The position numbers and the translations under genes are program-made. DNA of 64,000 nucleotides. It comes from Candidatus Opimibacter skivensis. GTDB lineage: Bacteria > Bacteroidota > Bacteroidia > Chitinophagales > Saprospiraceae. The notes under the pieces are model-generated. The model worked only from the letters and a program-made list of their open reading frames with translations, made no database searches and was not told the origin of the DNA. The stretch is taken from assembly GCA_016722045.1 (NCBI GenBank), contig JADKGY010000033.1, positions 62,001 through 126,000 of the forward strand. Reading direction: 5' to 3'. Each line of letters opens with the position of its first letter. The first letter of the stretch is position 1. This document shows positions 9,797 to 18,791 of the stretch, piece after piece.

Positions 9797-10588
9797 TTAC
9801 ATTCCTTCTATTAGTGTTTCAATTACAAGCTTAAACGCTTCTTCGTGATTATACTTTTCACTCGGTCTTAACAAAGCAACGATGTCACCAAAAAAATCAT
9901 CGTCTGCTTTTTTCTTCTCAACATTCATCAGGAATTCCTTTTGTGTCGGAATTGGTTTCTCTAAGGAAAACTTCATGTACTCTTTGTAGCATTGAATAAT
10001 CAAGTCAGGATTGAGCTTAGAATGTGTCAATGCCTTCCACAGGTCATATAAATCTCTGCCTTTCCTTCGCTGATACAATGCACTCAATTTCGTTCCTAAC
10101 AATTCTTCAACTTTGTAAGTGGTCAATTCGCACTGGCCATTAAACCACGATGACTCGACAGCAAATGCCTTTTTCTCCCAACCCAACACTGTAAAATGTT
10201 CTCGACAATTTGTTTCAATTTTTAATTTAAGATTTTGAACAGGTGCAAATTCAGAGTCAAAGCGATACATAATTGTGTTGTTATCCTTTCTCTGGTCAAC
10301 ATTTGATTTTCCAAGAAATGCAAGTGCCTTCTGCAAATGCACAATTGTTTCTTTGATTGGTTCGGAACGAATTTGAACCAGGTCAATGTCCTCTGAATAT
10401 CTTGACTGCGGTTGTAAATAAATTTTATGCAAAGCTGTTCCCCCTCTGAAGGCTAAGCTGTCAGCAAGAAACTTGTCTGAAAATATTTCTACCAGTGCTC
10501 TGCAAATGACAAGGTCCTGCTCTACCTGCTCGTTTGTTTGCCACGGAACATTTTTGCTCCATTCTGTTATGTACGCTTGTGGAATCAC
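9797..10588 (-). CDS. abiEii: AbiEii/AbiGii-family nucleotidyltransferase, toxin of a type IV toxin-antitoxin pair
   Basis: 263 residues. N-terminal DNA polymerase beta-like nucleotidyltransferase with RGGTALHK (Gly49-Gly50-Thr51) and the paired acidic motif SEDIDLV (Ser65, Asp67, Asp69). A KGRDLYDLW motif at about 175 is the third conserved AbiEii motif. In studied members the toxin uses a nucleotide to stop growth or abort phage infection (AbiE; MenA of mycobacteria modifies tRNA acceptor stems). The start codon is GTG at 10588; the preceding AbiEi stop codon TAG shares its G, the tight coupling typical of this pair. All catalytic motifs are present, so the toxin looks intact. Confidence 0.9.
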   Translation of the reverse strand: MIPQAYITEWSKNVPWQTNEQVEQDLVICRALVEIFSDKFLADSLAFRGGTALHKIYLQPQSRYSEDIDLVQIRSEPIKETIVHLQKALAFLGKSNVDQRKDNNTIMYRFDSEFAPVQNLKLKIETNCREHFTVLGWEKKAFAVESSWFNGQCELTTYKVEELLGTKLSALYQRRKGRDLYDLWKALTHSKLNPDLIIQCYKEYMKFSLEKPIPTQKEFLMNVEKKKADDDFFGDIVALLRPSEKYNHEEAFKLVIETLIEGM

Positions 10589-11409
10589 TAATCAATTTCA
10601 ATTTCAGTGTTCACGATCAGTTTCCATTTATCACTTATCAGGTTTATAGTTTTTTCTCCTGATGCCTTTAATGGAATCAAATAAAATTTTATACCTGATC
10701 TTTTACATACGGAAAAAAGTCTTTCAGCAATCTCTTTCTTATCTAAAATTTCCTCAAGGATAAAACCTAATCGTTGCAGGGAGGATGCTGTTGCATATTT
10801 GATGGGCTCCTCATTTATATCATTCCGCTTTATTGCATCTGTCAAATCATTGATAACAGTTGCTGCCCTGCTCAGTCCACCTATTTTCTTTTCATAACTA
10901 ACCAGGTCAATGGCTGTCAGCAGGGGATTTGAAATGTTGATATAGCCCGTTTCAGTTTTTCTCATTTCAGTTAGTGTATCGGGTGGAAGTTGCCTTGTGC
11001 TGATATAGTTTATTTTAATTCCCTTCTTAATGGTTGCTCTCAATACAGGATATTCTGTGACTACAAAATATTCTTGCGGCTGTTGGTGTGATGCTCCATG
11101 AAGTGCTGCTGCATTTAAAAGTGCTACATAGTATTTCCGTTCAAGAAATTTCATTAACCCATCAATAAACATCGCGGGTGGTAAAATTCCCTTTGAAGAA
11201 TATTGTGGCGGGACAATTACGTAGTAGCCTTTGAATACAGAAACTACTTTTCCCTTTTCAGATAATCGATCGAGAACTCTTTTCAAAGAAGTTTCGGTAT
11301 CGTTTTCAAAATTCTGCTTGAGTTCCGCTAAACTAAATGCCAACTTTCCTTTTGACTGACATTCTTCAACCCAGTACTCTAATCGTTTGTAATTACCGTT
11401 AGAAACCAT
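10588..11409 (-). CDS. abiEi: AbiEi-family antitoxin / transcriptional repressor
   Basis: 273 residues. N-terminal winged-helix segment about 1-75 (FSLAELKQNF, then LDRLSEKGKVVSVFKGYYVI), followed by the AbiEi C-terminal fold (YVALLNAAALHGASHQQPQ; ISNPLLTAIDLV). AbiEi proteins repress their own operon by binding inverted repeats in the promoter and block the toxin without direct contact (type IV). First gene of the pair; the stop overlaps the toxin's GTG by one base. An imperfect 13-bp inverted repeat lies 14 to 46 bp upstream of its ATG. Confidence 0.9.
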   Translation of the reverse strand: MVSNGNYKRLEYWVEECQSKGKLAFSLAELKQNFENDTETSLKRVLDRLSEKGKVVSVFKGYYVIVPPQYSSKGILPPAMFIDGLMKFLERKYYVALLNAAALHGASHQQPQEYFVVTEYPVLRATIKKGIKINYISTRQLPPDTLTEMRKTETGYINISNPLLTAIDLVSYEKKIGGLSRAATVINDLTDAIKRNDINEEPIKYATASSLQRLGFILEEILDKKEIAERLFSVCKRSGIKFYLIPLKASGEKTINLISDKWKLIVNTEIEID

Positions 11410-11422
11410 GTAAGATAATTTA

Positions 11423-11455
11423 TGCGAAATATACCACTTTTCGGTACTTTACGCA
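11423..11455 (-). promoter_or_regulatory. Candidate AbiEi operator: imperfect inverted repeat in the abiE promoter
   Basis: Arms TGCGAAATATACC (11423-11435) and GGTACTTTACGCA (11443-11455) match at 10 of 13 positions around a 7-bp spacer. The site sits just upstream of the abiEi ATG (11409) and overlaps an AT-rich TATTTTG element (minus strand) that resembles the Bacteroidota -7 box. Binding by AbiEi is inferred from the known negative autoregulation of this family. Confidence 0.5.
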
Positions 11456-11906
11456 AAATATTTCTAAATTATATTTTAACCTTGTGAGCATGATAACTTA
11501 TAATACCGGAAAGGGTGGCAGTATAGCCTGGAATAAATCCTGCGTTCTCAGCGCAGAAGAAACACCAATTTGACAAATCGTTCGCGGAAGACAAACCAAT
11601 TGCTGACAAGATCGTTAAAGGTCGAAGTAGCTGAGCCTAAGCGCGCAAATTTTCTGATTTGCGAATTGAAACGCTGCATCCCATCAATGTGTATAATTTA
11701 AAGTTCTATGACCCTAAGTATCCAAATTGATCGTCAGATCAAAATGATCCCAGACGAATTCCGGTCTTTCTTTTGCAATGCGGACAAGTAGTAAGACGTT
11801 ACAAAATTTTTGGGGAGGGGTTTTGCTGGAGGGAAGTGCGGGTATGGAGCATTGGGTTTTAGTGTACAATCTTTTTGCTTATTTGTTTCTGCATCCTTCA
11901 CCTTTT
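11456..11906. other. Gene-poor stretch with a small hairpin
   Basis: About 450 bp with no convincing gene; short open frames here show no recognisable domain. It holds a hairpin with 7-bp arms CGCAAAT/ATTTGCG at 11644-11663 whose arm-loop sequence matches the larger inverted repeat at 43835-43891, so both are probably copies of one dispersed element. It lies between the toxin-antitoxin pair and a decayed SRPBCC gene. Confidence 0.4.
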
Positions 11907-12276
11907 TCAATTCAAAAGGAAATTGACCTTTCCAAAGACCCCAAATGGCGAAGTAAACTCAAAAATATCAGTCATCTTCGTTCCGGATTCTAAGCTTTCA
12001 AATATGTGTTTATGCTCCATGGTTGAGAATGTACCATTTAACATTCTATCTGCAAATAAAGCAGGCCTATCCATTTTAATGATTTGAACATTCAGGTTTT
12101 GAAATATGCCGAAATGTTTGGCTGACTGTTTCATTCAATTCACAGTGTTATCCTTCACCTATAGCTTCCTCCTTTGTTCCTTTTGCTGAAAGTTTGTGGA
12201 GATCAATACTTCTGGCGAGATCGAAGACTCGTTCGATGGGAGCGTTAATAAATGTTTCCAGGTGAATTTTCGTCAT
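11907..12276 (-). pseudogene. Decayed SRPBCC (START-like) ligand-binding domain gene
   Basis: Pieces of one SRPBCC protein appear in order in different frames. The ATG at 12276 starts MTKIHLETFINAPIERVFDLARSI and runs to a stop after EAIGEG. The next frame carries a short ELNETV piece, and a third carries AKHFGIFQNLNVQIIKMDRP through FEFTSPFGVFGKV, ending early at 11907. The expected C-terminal helix (about 30 residues) is missing. The family spans about 150 residues and binds hydrophobic ligands. At least two frame changes plus a lost end make a real pseudogene more likely here than base-calling error. Confidence 0.75.
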
Positions 12277-12409
12277 TTCTTAATATTGTATTGTCGAGTT
12301 CATACTATTGTAAGTATTCATCACTAATGATTTTAACATCCTCGAACGTAGATTCAATCTACGCTCAACCGTATGACTACTATTTCTCGTTAAGCTCGGA
12401 ACAACATGC

Positions 12410-13714
12410 CTACTGCATAATAATTTTCCGCGCAAACATTTTACCTCCAGTGTTGACCCTGATAAAATAAACTCCTCCCGCAAGATCACTACAATCAATC
12501 TTAGCCCTGCTACTTACATGAGTCTCACTGCGGACCACGACACCGGATATATCCGACAACTGGAAATCAAAAGAGCCCTCCCCCACCTCAATCGTAAATG
12601 TTTGTTGCGCAGGATTGGGAAATATATTCAGATCATTTTCTTCAACTGCATTGGAAAGTGCACTGACAGCACAGAGCACATTGTTTAATTTCTGCCAGAT
12701 CGTGTCATTGTATGTGTTACTGACTTCACCTGAACCCGGAACTTCGCCCATCCGTATAAGCACAAGGTTTTGATCCGGCACAACATTGATGATCTGCCCA
12801 TTTTTTCCCAGCGCCATGATCATGTCTGCAGGTGCATGCGGACATAGCGGACCCGGAAATACAAATTGCAATGTGGGCAGACGGAAAGAAGCCTTACCAT
12901 TCAACCACCACAGATAGCCATAGGACAAATTGAGCGCCTGGGATGTATTGACCATCTGGTTGAAATAAGCGGTATCCGTCATGATCTGATTGCCATTCCA
13001 GTTGCCCTGATTAAGGATCAACAATCCAAACCGGGCCATGCTCCGTGCTTTGCTAAAAAATACATTGTTGTATCCGGAAGGAATAAATGCGCCGGTGATT
13101 CCTGTTGATGTTTTCAGTTTCTGATTGATATAATTATTCAGGGAAACGCCTGTAGCGTTTTGAATCACTTCATCGAGCAATGTATAGGGTGCATTGTGAT
13201 AGGCCCATCGCGTCCCCGCATCGGCTTTGTAGATCAGGCAGGTATCCAGTGTGCAGTAATTTTCCGGCACGCCATCATCGAGACCGGCGGTCATCGTCAG
13301 TTGATGACGTATGGTGATCTTATCTTCCTGCGCCGGAGTACAATCCGTCCATCCCAGCCCGAGATATTGCGATGTCGTATCCTGAATGGACAATTTATGT
13401 TCCTGTTGCGCGATGCCCACCATAAATGATGTCATCGTTTTCCCGGCCGAGGCCCAATACCAGATGCTGTCACGTGTGAATGATCCGAAATAATGTTCGA
13501 TGACTATTTTTCCATCTTTCAGAATGATAAACGCTTTAGTATTGGAGCCTTCGAGGAAATCAAACAATGGATTGATCTGATCTGTGCACCAGCCCAGCGA
13601 TGATGGGGACAGGGTATCCCAGGTATTGCCGGTTATCGGCGGAAAATACAGCGATTGCGCATGTAGAAAAAATGCAGGGAGAATAAAAAGGATGGTGTAG
13701 AGGTGCTTCCTCAT
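12410..13714 (-). CDS. Serine hydrolase (beta-lactamase family) with T9SS sorting domain
   Basis: The start is placed at 13714 (MRKHLYTILFILPAFFLHAQ, a signal peptide); the frame stays open to 13807 but adds only a charged leader. 434 residues. The catalytic SxxK is SAGK (Ser89, Lys92), the second motif is YHN (Tyr172-Asn174), and a WWLNGK segment follows. From about residue 360 (NIFPNPAQQTF ... GGVYFIRV) it has a type A T9SS sorting domain, so unlike the hydrolase at 6.1-7.7 kb it is sent across the outer membrane. Similar proteins are often named class C beta-lactamase-related; the substrate is unknown. Confidence 0.87.
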   Translation of the reverse strand: MRKHLYTILFILPAFFLHAQSLYFPPITGNTWDTLSPSSLGWCTDQINPLFDFLEGSNTKAFIILKDGKIVIEHYFGSFTRDSIWYWASAGKTMTSFMVGIAQQEHKLSIQDTTSQYLGLGWTDCTPAQEDKITIRHQLTMTAGLDDGVPENYCTLDTCLIYKADAGTRWAYHNAPYTLLDEVIQNATGVSLNNYINQKLKTSTGITGAFIPSGYNNVFFSKARSMARFGLLILNQGNWNGNQIMTDTAYFNQMVNTSQALNLSYGYLWWLNGKASFRLPTLQFVFPGPLCPHAPADMIMALGKNGQIINVVPDQNLVLIRMGEVPGSGEVSNTYNDTIWQKLNNVLCAVSALSNAVEENDLNIFPNPAQQTFTIEVGEGSFDFQLSDISGVVVRSETHVSSRAKIDCSDLAGGVYFIRVNTGGKMFARKIIMQ

Positions 13715-13775
13715 GTTGTTTTTTAGAATAGACAATGTAAAAGTGAATTGGTTTAAAATGGAATCTGTCATACTA

Positions 13776-13941
13776 TCAACCCGGATATTCTTTCTTCCGA
13801 TACGCAATAGTATTCTTCACCATTTTGATTAATACACTGGTGTCAATGTCCTCAATCTTCTGAATATAGACACAACCCTTCTCAGTTTTATGCTTACCGA
13901 ATTTTGCAAGTAATTCTTCACGTTTATCAGGTGCCCCAAGG
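13776..13941 (-). pseudogene. C-terminal remnant of a DUF1801 protein
   Basis: The last 51 residues (DKREELLAKFGKHKTEKG ... VKNTIAYRKKEYPG) match the end of DUF1801 proteins, which are usually about 130-145 residues. The open frame continues upstream to 14027 but there it only translates a palindromic repeat (GTLRCGTPRCATL), so the N-terminal 80 or so residues are gone. The break coincides with the hairpin array at 13951-13999, suggesting an insertion or recombination at that element removed the 5' end. Confidence 0.7.
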
Positions 13942-13950
13942 CATCCGCCA

Positions 13951-13999
13951 GACAGTGTGGCACACCTAGGTGTGCCACACCTAAGTGTGCCACACTGTC
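13951..13999. repeat. Iterated inverted repeat of GTGTGCCACACCTA-like units
   Basis: Arms GACAGTGTGGCACAC (13951-13965) and GTGTGCCACACTGTC (13985-13999) are exact reverse complements, with a further palindromic unit between them, so three nested GTGTG-CACAC units follow one another. The strand flanking it (14003-14060) also lacks genes. It may be the end of a lost mobile element or a REP-like hairpin. Confidence 0.7.
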
Positions 14000-14108
14000 C
14001 TAACGGGCTGATTTTCAGTGGCCCCAATAGGTTATTTACATACCCTTGTGGATAACTTTTTTACACAGACTTTGATGCCCGATTAGTCATGAATAGCCCA
14101 GGGAATGG

Positions 14109-14411
14109 TCACAATGTTTTGCCTTTTATCAGCATCGCTGATCTGATCGATTGCTCCTTCAAATGCAGGAATTTCTTTCTTTCCGTATCCTGCATAAATT
14201 GTTGAAAATCATCTTCGGTTTCAAACTGAATAAGATGAATCTCATAAGGCTTTTCAATATTCGCCTCAATGTATGTAGTGTCATCAGGCCGGACGCGCAG
14301 GAGCAGTTGACCATTATATTTAGAGATGATCGGAATGGCGATGTCTTCAAACTGATGAAACACCTGTTCCTGGTTCTCTTTCAGGTAAATTAGTTGAGTG
14401 ATGTATATCAT
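14109..14411 (-). CDS. DUF1330-like (dimeric alpha-beta barrel) protein
   Basis: 100 residues: IYITQLIYLKENQEQVFHQFE, then ISKYNGQLLLRVRP, then a FETEDDFQQFMQD strand-helix, the ferredoxin-like layout of DUF1330/NIPSNAP-type proteins. No signal peptide, so probably cytoplasmic. Function unknown. It stands alone, about 100 bp from the next gene on the same strand. Confidence 0.75.
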   Translation of the reverse strand: MIYITQLIYLKENQEQVFHQFEDIAIPIISKYNGQLLLRVRPDDTTYIEANIEKPYEIHLIQFETEDDFQQFMQDTERKKFLHLKEQSIRSAMLIKGKTL

Positions 14412-14512
14412 ACGATGGATCTTTAGGTAGTGATGATTCGCAATATTAAGAATATAGCATTATTCAATCCGATAAATGCATAAGGAATGTTGATACATTC
14501 CGATCTGAATAT

Positions 14513-15439
14513 TTAATCCCCAATGATCACTGTTTCAGAATTCTTCCTGATGTCCAGGATATATACGGCTGATTTATTTTCTCTTTCTGCCGCATATGCA
14601 AGATATTTTTGATCCGGGGAAATACTAACCCTATTCATATCTTTATGAAGCATACAAATTTGTTTGCGCTTTCCTGTTTTTATTTTTTGTTTAAAGAGAG
14701 CTTTGCCTGCAGCAACTTCAGAGAGATAGTAAAAACTATGACCATCAGGAGACCAGGATGGCGAGATGTCTCTGACATTATTTTTAGTTAAATTTTGAAT
14801 ATTTGAACCGTCTGCATTCATACTCATGATTTCACTTGAATCTCTCATTTGAATCCTTTCCTCCGGGGTTATGTCTTTCCACTTTTTTCGGATCGCAACA
14901 CTCCGTTTAAAAAGTATTTTGGTCCCATCAGGGGACCATGCCGGAGACGAAAAATCATGTGAACTATCTGTAATTATCTTAAGAGAAGTCCCATTTATGT
15001 TCATGATAGAAATATCATTCGGTGTCTGTCCTATCTTTCTCGAGTTAAAAACTAAAATTTGATTGGATGAACAGTTTGGTTCGTATGCGTCATAAAGCGG
15101 TGTCGGCAATTCTGTCTGCATTCCACCTGTTGAACTATTCGTAAACAACTGCATAGGTTGTTGACTACCATAATAAACAATACTTCTGCCATCAGGAGAC
15201 CAGGCAGGTTGACCGTAGTCATAAATGGTATCCGTTAATTTTTTCAAATCACTTCCATCAATGGAAATGGTAAAAATTGAAGACTTCCCATCCCGGGTTG
15301 ATTCAAATAGAAGCTTAGTTCCATCAGGTGACCATGTGGGATTGTAATAATGAATCACTTTCTGCGCATACACATTTGAAATTGAAAAATGCATAGCCAA
15401 CAAAAGAAGTAGGATATTGAGAATTCTAAGTTTCACCAT
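14513..15439 (-). CDS. TolB-like PD40 beta-propeller protein
   Basis: 308 residues with a signal peptide (MVKLRILNILLLLLAMHFSISNVYAQ). At least four PD40/WD40-like blades are visible as repeated WSPDGTKLLF, WSPDGRSIVYY, WSPDGTKILF and WSPDGHSFYYL strands. The fold is that of the TolB C-terminal domain and DPP-IV-type propellers, here without a catalytic domain. Periplasmic or surface location is predicted; the partner is unknown. Confidence 0.85.
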   Translation of the reverse strand: MVKLRILNILLLLLAMHFSISNVYAQKVIHYYNPTWSPDGTKLLFESTRDGKSSIFTISIDGSDLKKLTDTIYDYGQPAWSPDGRSIVYYGSQQPMQLFTNSSTGGMQTELPTPLYDAYEPNCSSNQILVFNSRKIGQTPNDISIMNINGTSLKIITDSSHDFSSPAWSPDGTKILFKRSVAIRKKWKDITPEERIQMRDSSEIMSMNADGSNIQNLTKNNVRDISPSWSPDGHSFYYLSEVAAGKALFKQKIKTGKRKQICMLHKDMNRVSISPDQKYLAYAAERENKSAVYILDIRKNSETVIIGD

Positions 15440-15510
15440 ATGACATAAACGTCCAAGTCAATGATATGTGAATGGGCTATAACCGGAGGTCACTGACATT
15501 TGAACTTCAG

Positions 15511-15540
15511 TAAAGTATTGACAGGGCTTGCCCCTGTCTG
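15511..15540. repeat. Dispersed hairpin repeat (ACAGGG-GCTTG-CCCTGT type)
   Basis: The 30 bases here are identical to those at 45041-45070, 29.5 kb away. The core forms a short hairpin. Weaker relatives lie at 50625-50649 and 61672-61691. It is intergenic, about 70 bp upstream of the propeller gene start. Confidence 0.8.
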
Positions 15541-15581
15541 AATAAACACTTTGCCCCTGTCTTTGTAAAACAATTTTCGCA

Positions 15582-15610
15582 GGTTCGAGGTCAGAGACAC
15601 TCGAACGTCA
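15582..15610. repeat. Dispersed hairpin repeat (GTTCGAG-N10-CTCGAAC)
   Basis: Stem GTTCGAG/CTCGAAC with loop GTCAGAGACA. Further copies occur at 55780-55807, 55884-55909 and 61598-61626, always in gaps between genes and next to heptamer arrays. Confidence 0.8.
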
Positions 15611-15613
15611 GTC

Positions 15614-15681
15614 TTCGTTACTCGTTTTTCGTTACTCTTTATTCATTACTCGTCATTCGTTACTCGTTATTCGTTATTCAT
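15614..15681. repeat. Heptamer array (CGTTAYT units) abutting the mgtA stop codon
   Basis: About nine degenerate 7-bp units (CGTTACT, CGTTATT and variants; TAACGAR on the other strand) end 2 bp before the last codon of the Mg2+ ATPase. Same family as arrays at 41.2, 44.9, 48.1, 54.5, 56.0 and 61.5 kb. Confidence 0.8.
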
Positions 15682-15683
15682 TT

Positions 15684-18209
15684 TTATCCACTTCTATATT
15701 TCCTGAAAAACCACACTTTCAAAAGATCCGCTGTCACAATATAGCCAAGTACGATCAACAACATCGCTCCTAAATTAATCATGGGCAGAGGCACTAAACC
15801 AATCTGATCTGCCAGCGGCGTATACGGTAACCCCAGTGTGAGCACCAAACCAACAGCACTTAATATCAAGAGGTATTTTGCAGGCCTGCTCTTAAAGAAA
15901 TTCTTATGGGTCCGGATAATAAAAAGGATGAATAATTCACTTAAGATGGATTCAATAAACCAACCCGTCTGAAAAACCGATTCCTTTACCCGCAATACAA
16001 ACAAAAGGGTCACAAATGTAATGATGTCAAACAGGGAACTATGAATACCAAAGATGAGCATATACGTCCTGATAAATTTTATATCCCATCTGCCTGGAGT
16101 TTCCAGTTGTTCTTCATCTACATTGTCAGAAGCTATCGTGAGATATGGAAAATCTGTAATGAAATTAGTAAGCAATATCTGTTTCGGCAGCATAGGTAAA
16201 AATGGTAAAATCAAGGATGCCACAGCGACACTGACCATGTTGCCAAATGTCGAACCGGTATTGATAAAAATATATTTCAATGTATTTGCAAAAGTTCTCC
16301 GGCCTTCGCGGATGCCATCTACCAGAACACTTAAATTCTTCTCCATCAATACAAAGTCAGCAGCTTCTCTGGCCACATCCACGGCATTTTCAACAGAAAT
16401 ACCCACATCGGCCGCATTCATCGCAGACACATCATTGATGCCATCCCCAATATAAGCTACTGTGTATGACTTCCTCAACGCAAAGATGATACGCTCCTTT
16501 TGTTGAGGTTCTACTTCTGCAAAAATATGGGTGTCCTTTACTAATTTGGTCAATGCCTCGGGACTCGTGATATTGAGTTCATGACCAGTCATCAGTACAG
16601 GATCTTTGATACCTATGTGCAAGGCAATCGATTTAGCAACATTAACATTATCGCCTGTTATAATTTTTAGCTGTACCTGAAGCTTTCGCAGAGCATCAAT
16701 AGTTTCTGTTATTCCTGCTTTAATTTTGTCCTCAAGTAATACAAAACCTGCGAATATCATCTCCATTTCGTCTGTCTTGGAAATTGTATCTGATTGAATA
16801 ATTTTATAACATACACCTATCGCTCTGATTCCATTTATTCCAAATTGTTCATATTGTTTTGCAATCTCAGCCTGCTTTGATTTTAAATCAACGACCTGGC
16901 CATCACCTGATCTCATCTGCGTACAAATACTGATGATCTGTTCGAAAGCACCTTTCGTAATCAACATTTTCCCTACTGTGGTGCTGACTGCAATACTTAA
17001 TCTCTTGCGGATAAAATCATAAGGCACCTCTCCGGTCTTTTGAGGATTCTCCGTGGTATCAACTTTAAGATTTTTCAATGCATCATCAATAGGATTTGAA
17101 TAGCCTGTTTCAAAGATGGCATTCCAATAGGAAAGCTTTTTGACAAAATCATTTTCTTTTCCATCAGCATCAACGAGCCCTGATACATTGATGACACCTT
17201 CCGTAATCGTACCTGTTTTGTCGGTACAGAGCAAATTCACTTCTCCAAGATTCTGTATAGAGGATAGTTTTTTTACAATCACTTTCTTAGCCACAAGGCG
17301 CCGGGCACCTGCACTCATGGCTATTGTGGTGATCGCCGGAAGAAGTTCGGGAGCCATACCTACGGCGAGTGCCAATGCAAAAAGGGCCGAATCAATGACA
17401 CTCTTATGGTTTATAATATTGATGGTCAGGATAAAAATGGACAGCACCAGGGTTATTTTCATCAGGAAAAAACCAAAGTCTTTTATTCCTTTTTCAAAAG
17501 TAGTCTGCGTTCTGGTGGAAGCACTTTGGGTAATATTTCCAAAAATAGTTTCGTCTCCTGTAAAGATGACGATTGCTTTTGCACTCCCATTGAGGATACT
17601 TGTTCCCTGCCAAAGACAATTCGTTCTTTTTGACAATTCAGTTTGCTCAGATATAACCCCTACGTCTTTCCGCACAGGAAAAGATTCGCCTGTGAGGCTG
17701 GCTTCATTGACGTTCAATTCGTTGGCCTCTATCAGTAAGCAATCGGCCGGCACCATATTCCCTGCATTCAGGACAAGGATATCACCAGGTACGATCATGG
17801 CCGAAAGAATTTCAGTTATTACTCCATCGCGTATCACATTACTTTTCAAAGCAATCATGGATTGCAATTTCTCCACAATCCTTCCGGCATTTCTCTCCTG
17901 GATGAAACTAAGTATGCCGGAAGACAACACGATAAATAAAATGATGAATACATCGGAGGTGTCCCCCAGAAAAGCTGATAAAATAACGGCTCCGATAAGC
18001 ATCAGCATCAACGGACTGCGGAACTGACCTAAAAAAAGGATTACATCCTTTGTGAAAGCGGATCTCTTTTTCCTGGCGTGTGCAGACTGAAGATATTTAG
18101 AATCAGCGGCTGTTTTCGCAAGGCCCAGATTCGAACTATTTAATTTTTGAAACCAATACGCTGGATCAAATTGCCAAAAACTATTTGCATTGTCGGATTG
18201 GACGGGCAT
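15684..18209 (-). CDS. mgtA: Magnesium-translocating P-type ATPase (type IIIB, MgtA/MgtB)
   Basis: 841 residues. Cation ATPase N-terminal region about 10-80, actuator motif TGES at 173-176, the membrane motif GMAPELLP at 284-291 (MPEMLP-like, typical of type IIIB Mg2+ pumps), the phosphorylation site DKTGT with Asp330, TGDN at 518-521 and the hinge GDGIND at 588-593. A long C-terminal membrane domain of six helices follows. It imports Mg2+ across the inner membrane using ATP. No Mg2+-riboswitch-like leader was recognised in the 580-bp gap upstream, but I could not fold it. Slightly shorter than the enterobacterial proteins (about 900). Confidence 0.93.
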   Translation of the reverse strand: MPVQSDNANSFWQFDPAYWFQKLNSSNLGLAKTAADSKYLQSAHARKKRSAFTKDVILFLGQFRSPLMLMLIGAVILSAFLGDTSDVFIILFIVLSSGILSFIQERNAGRIVEKLQSMIALKSNVIRDGVITEILSAMIVPGDILVLNAGNMVPADCLLIEANELNVNEASLTGESFPVRKDVGVISEQTELSKRTNCLWQGTSILNGSAKAIVIFTGDETIFGNITQSASTRTQTTFEKGIKDFGFFLMKITLVLSIFILTINIINHKSVIDSALFALALAVGMAPELLPAITTIAMSAGARRLVAKKVIVKKLSSIQNLGEVNLLCTDKTGTITEGVINVSGLVDADGKENDFVKKLSYWNAIFETGYSNPIDDALKNLKVDTTENPQKTGEVPYDFIRKRLSIAVSTTVGKMLITKGAFEQIISICTQMRSGDGQVVDLKSKQAEIAKQYEQFGINGIRAIGVCYKIIQSDTISKTDEMEMIFAGFVLLEDKIKAGITETIDALRKLQVQLKIITGDNVNVAKSIALHIGIKDPVLMTGHELNITSPEALTKLVKDTHIFAEVEPQQKERIIFALRKSYTVAYIGDGINDVSAMNAADVGISVENAVDVAREAADFVLMEKNLSVLVDGIREGRRTFANTLKYIFINTGSTFGNMVSVAVASLILPFLPMLPKQILLTNFITDFPYLTIASDNVDEEQLETPGRWDIKFIRTYMLIFGIHSSLFDIITFVTLLFVLRVKESVFQTGWFIESILSELFILFIIRTHKNFFKSRPAKYLLILSAVGLVLTLGLPYTPLADQIGLVPLPMINLGAMLLIVLGYIVTADLLKVWFFRKYRSG

Positions 18210-18791
18210 GTACTTGAATCAGTGATTCGGGATGAAGGTACAATTAATGATTGCCAATAATGATTTTCGGATAACTCACCTTAGTGCTTCTCTGATTTCC
18301 GTGTAACTCACCCCCATCCCCCATCTTGTTAAAGTTTCTATCTTTCGGATAACTCACCCCCATCCTCCTTACGAAAAAACTTTTTTCGAAAATGATCTCC
18401 CTTAAGAGAGGGGTGTTTAATCTATCTCTGCAATCATAACTCCCCTCTCTCCGGGTGATGTTGTTTCTAACAACATAAACTATAAAAAAGAGAGGGGCCG
18501 GGGGTGAGTTACCAGAAAAACATTAAGGGATGATATGATTTATGCAAATATTTCATAACTCCCCTCTCTCCCGGTGCGTCGAAGCATCTTTCCTCATTCA
18601 ATATTTTTAATTTAAGATCTAAATTCTGACTTCATCATTCAAGATCTTAATTCAGAGATCTGGCGCCTTGTGCGCCATCACGTCCGCCAGACGTGAAAAA
18701 TTCCTTATTCCCGATTGCCTTCCTCATTCCACATTTCACATTCTCTTCCTAAAGGGGTGTTTTGATTTATATAAGATTATCATGACAATTC
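18210..18791. other. Repeat-rich intergenic region without a gene
   Basis: Contains at least three copies of an AACTCACCCCCATCC-type word (from about 18273, 18303 and 18350). Opposed copies of CTCCCCTCTCTCCGGG (18440-18456, 18559-18577) and GAGAGGGGCCGGGGGTGAG (18489-18508) can pair with each other; a relative of the latter lies at 41371-41392. Two tight hairpins follow: TGGCGC/GCGCCA at 18661-18677 and CACGTC/GACGTG at 18679-18695. No open frame with domain content was seen. Confidence 0.6.

Noticed and set aside
13776..14027. Complete 83-residue gene
   Set aside because: Its first 30 residues are translated palindrome; only the DUF1801 tail is real.
17140..18027. 295-residue plus-strand frame opposite mgtA
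   Set aside because: Shadow of the ATPase gene; no domain and Ser/Thr/Ile bias typical of antisense frames.
18210..18791. Mg2+ riboswitch upstream of mgtA
   Set aside because: The gap is filled with dispersed repeats; no M-box-like core was recognised by eye.
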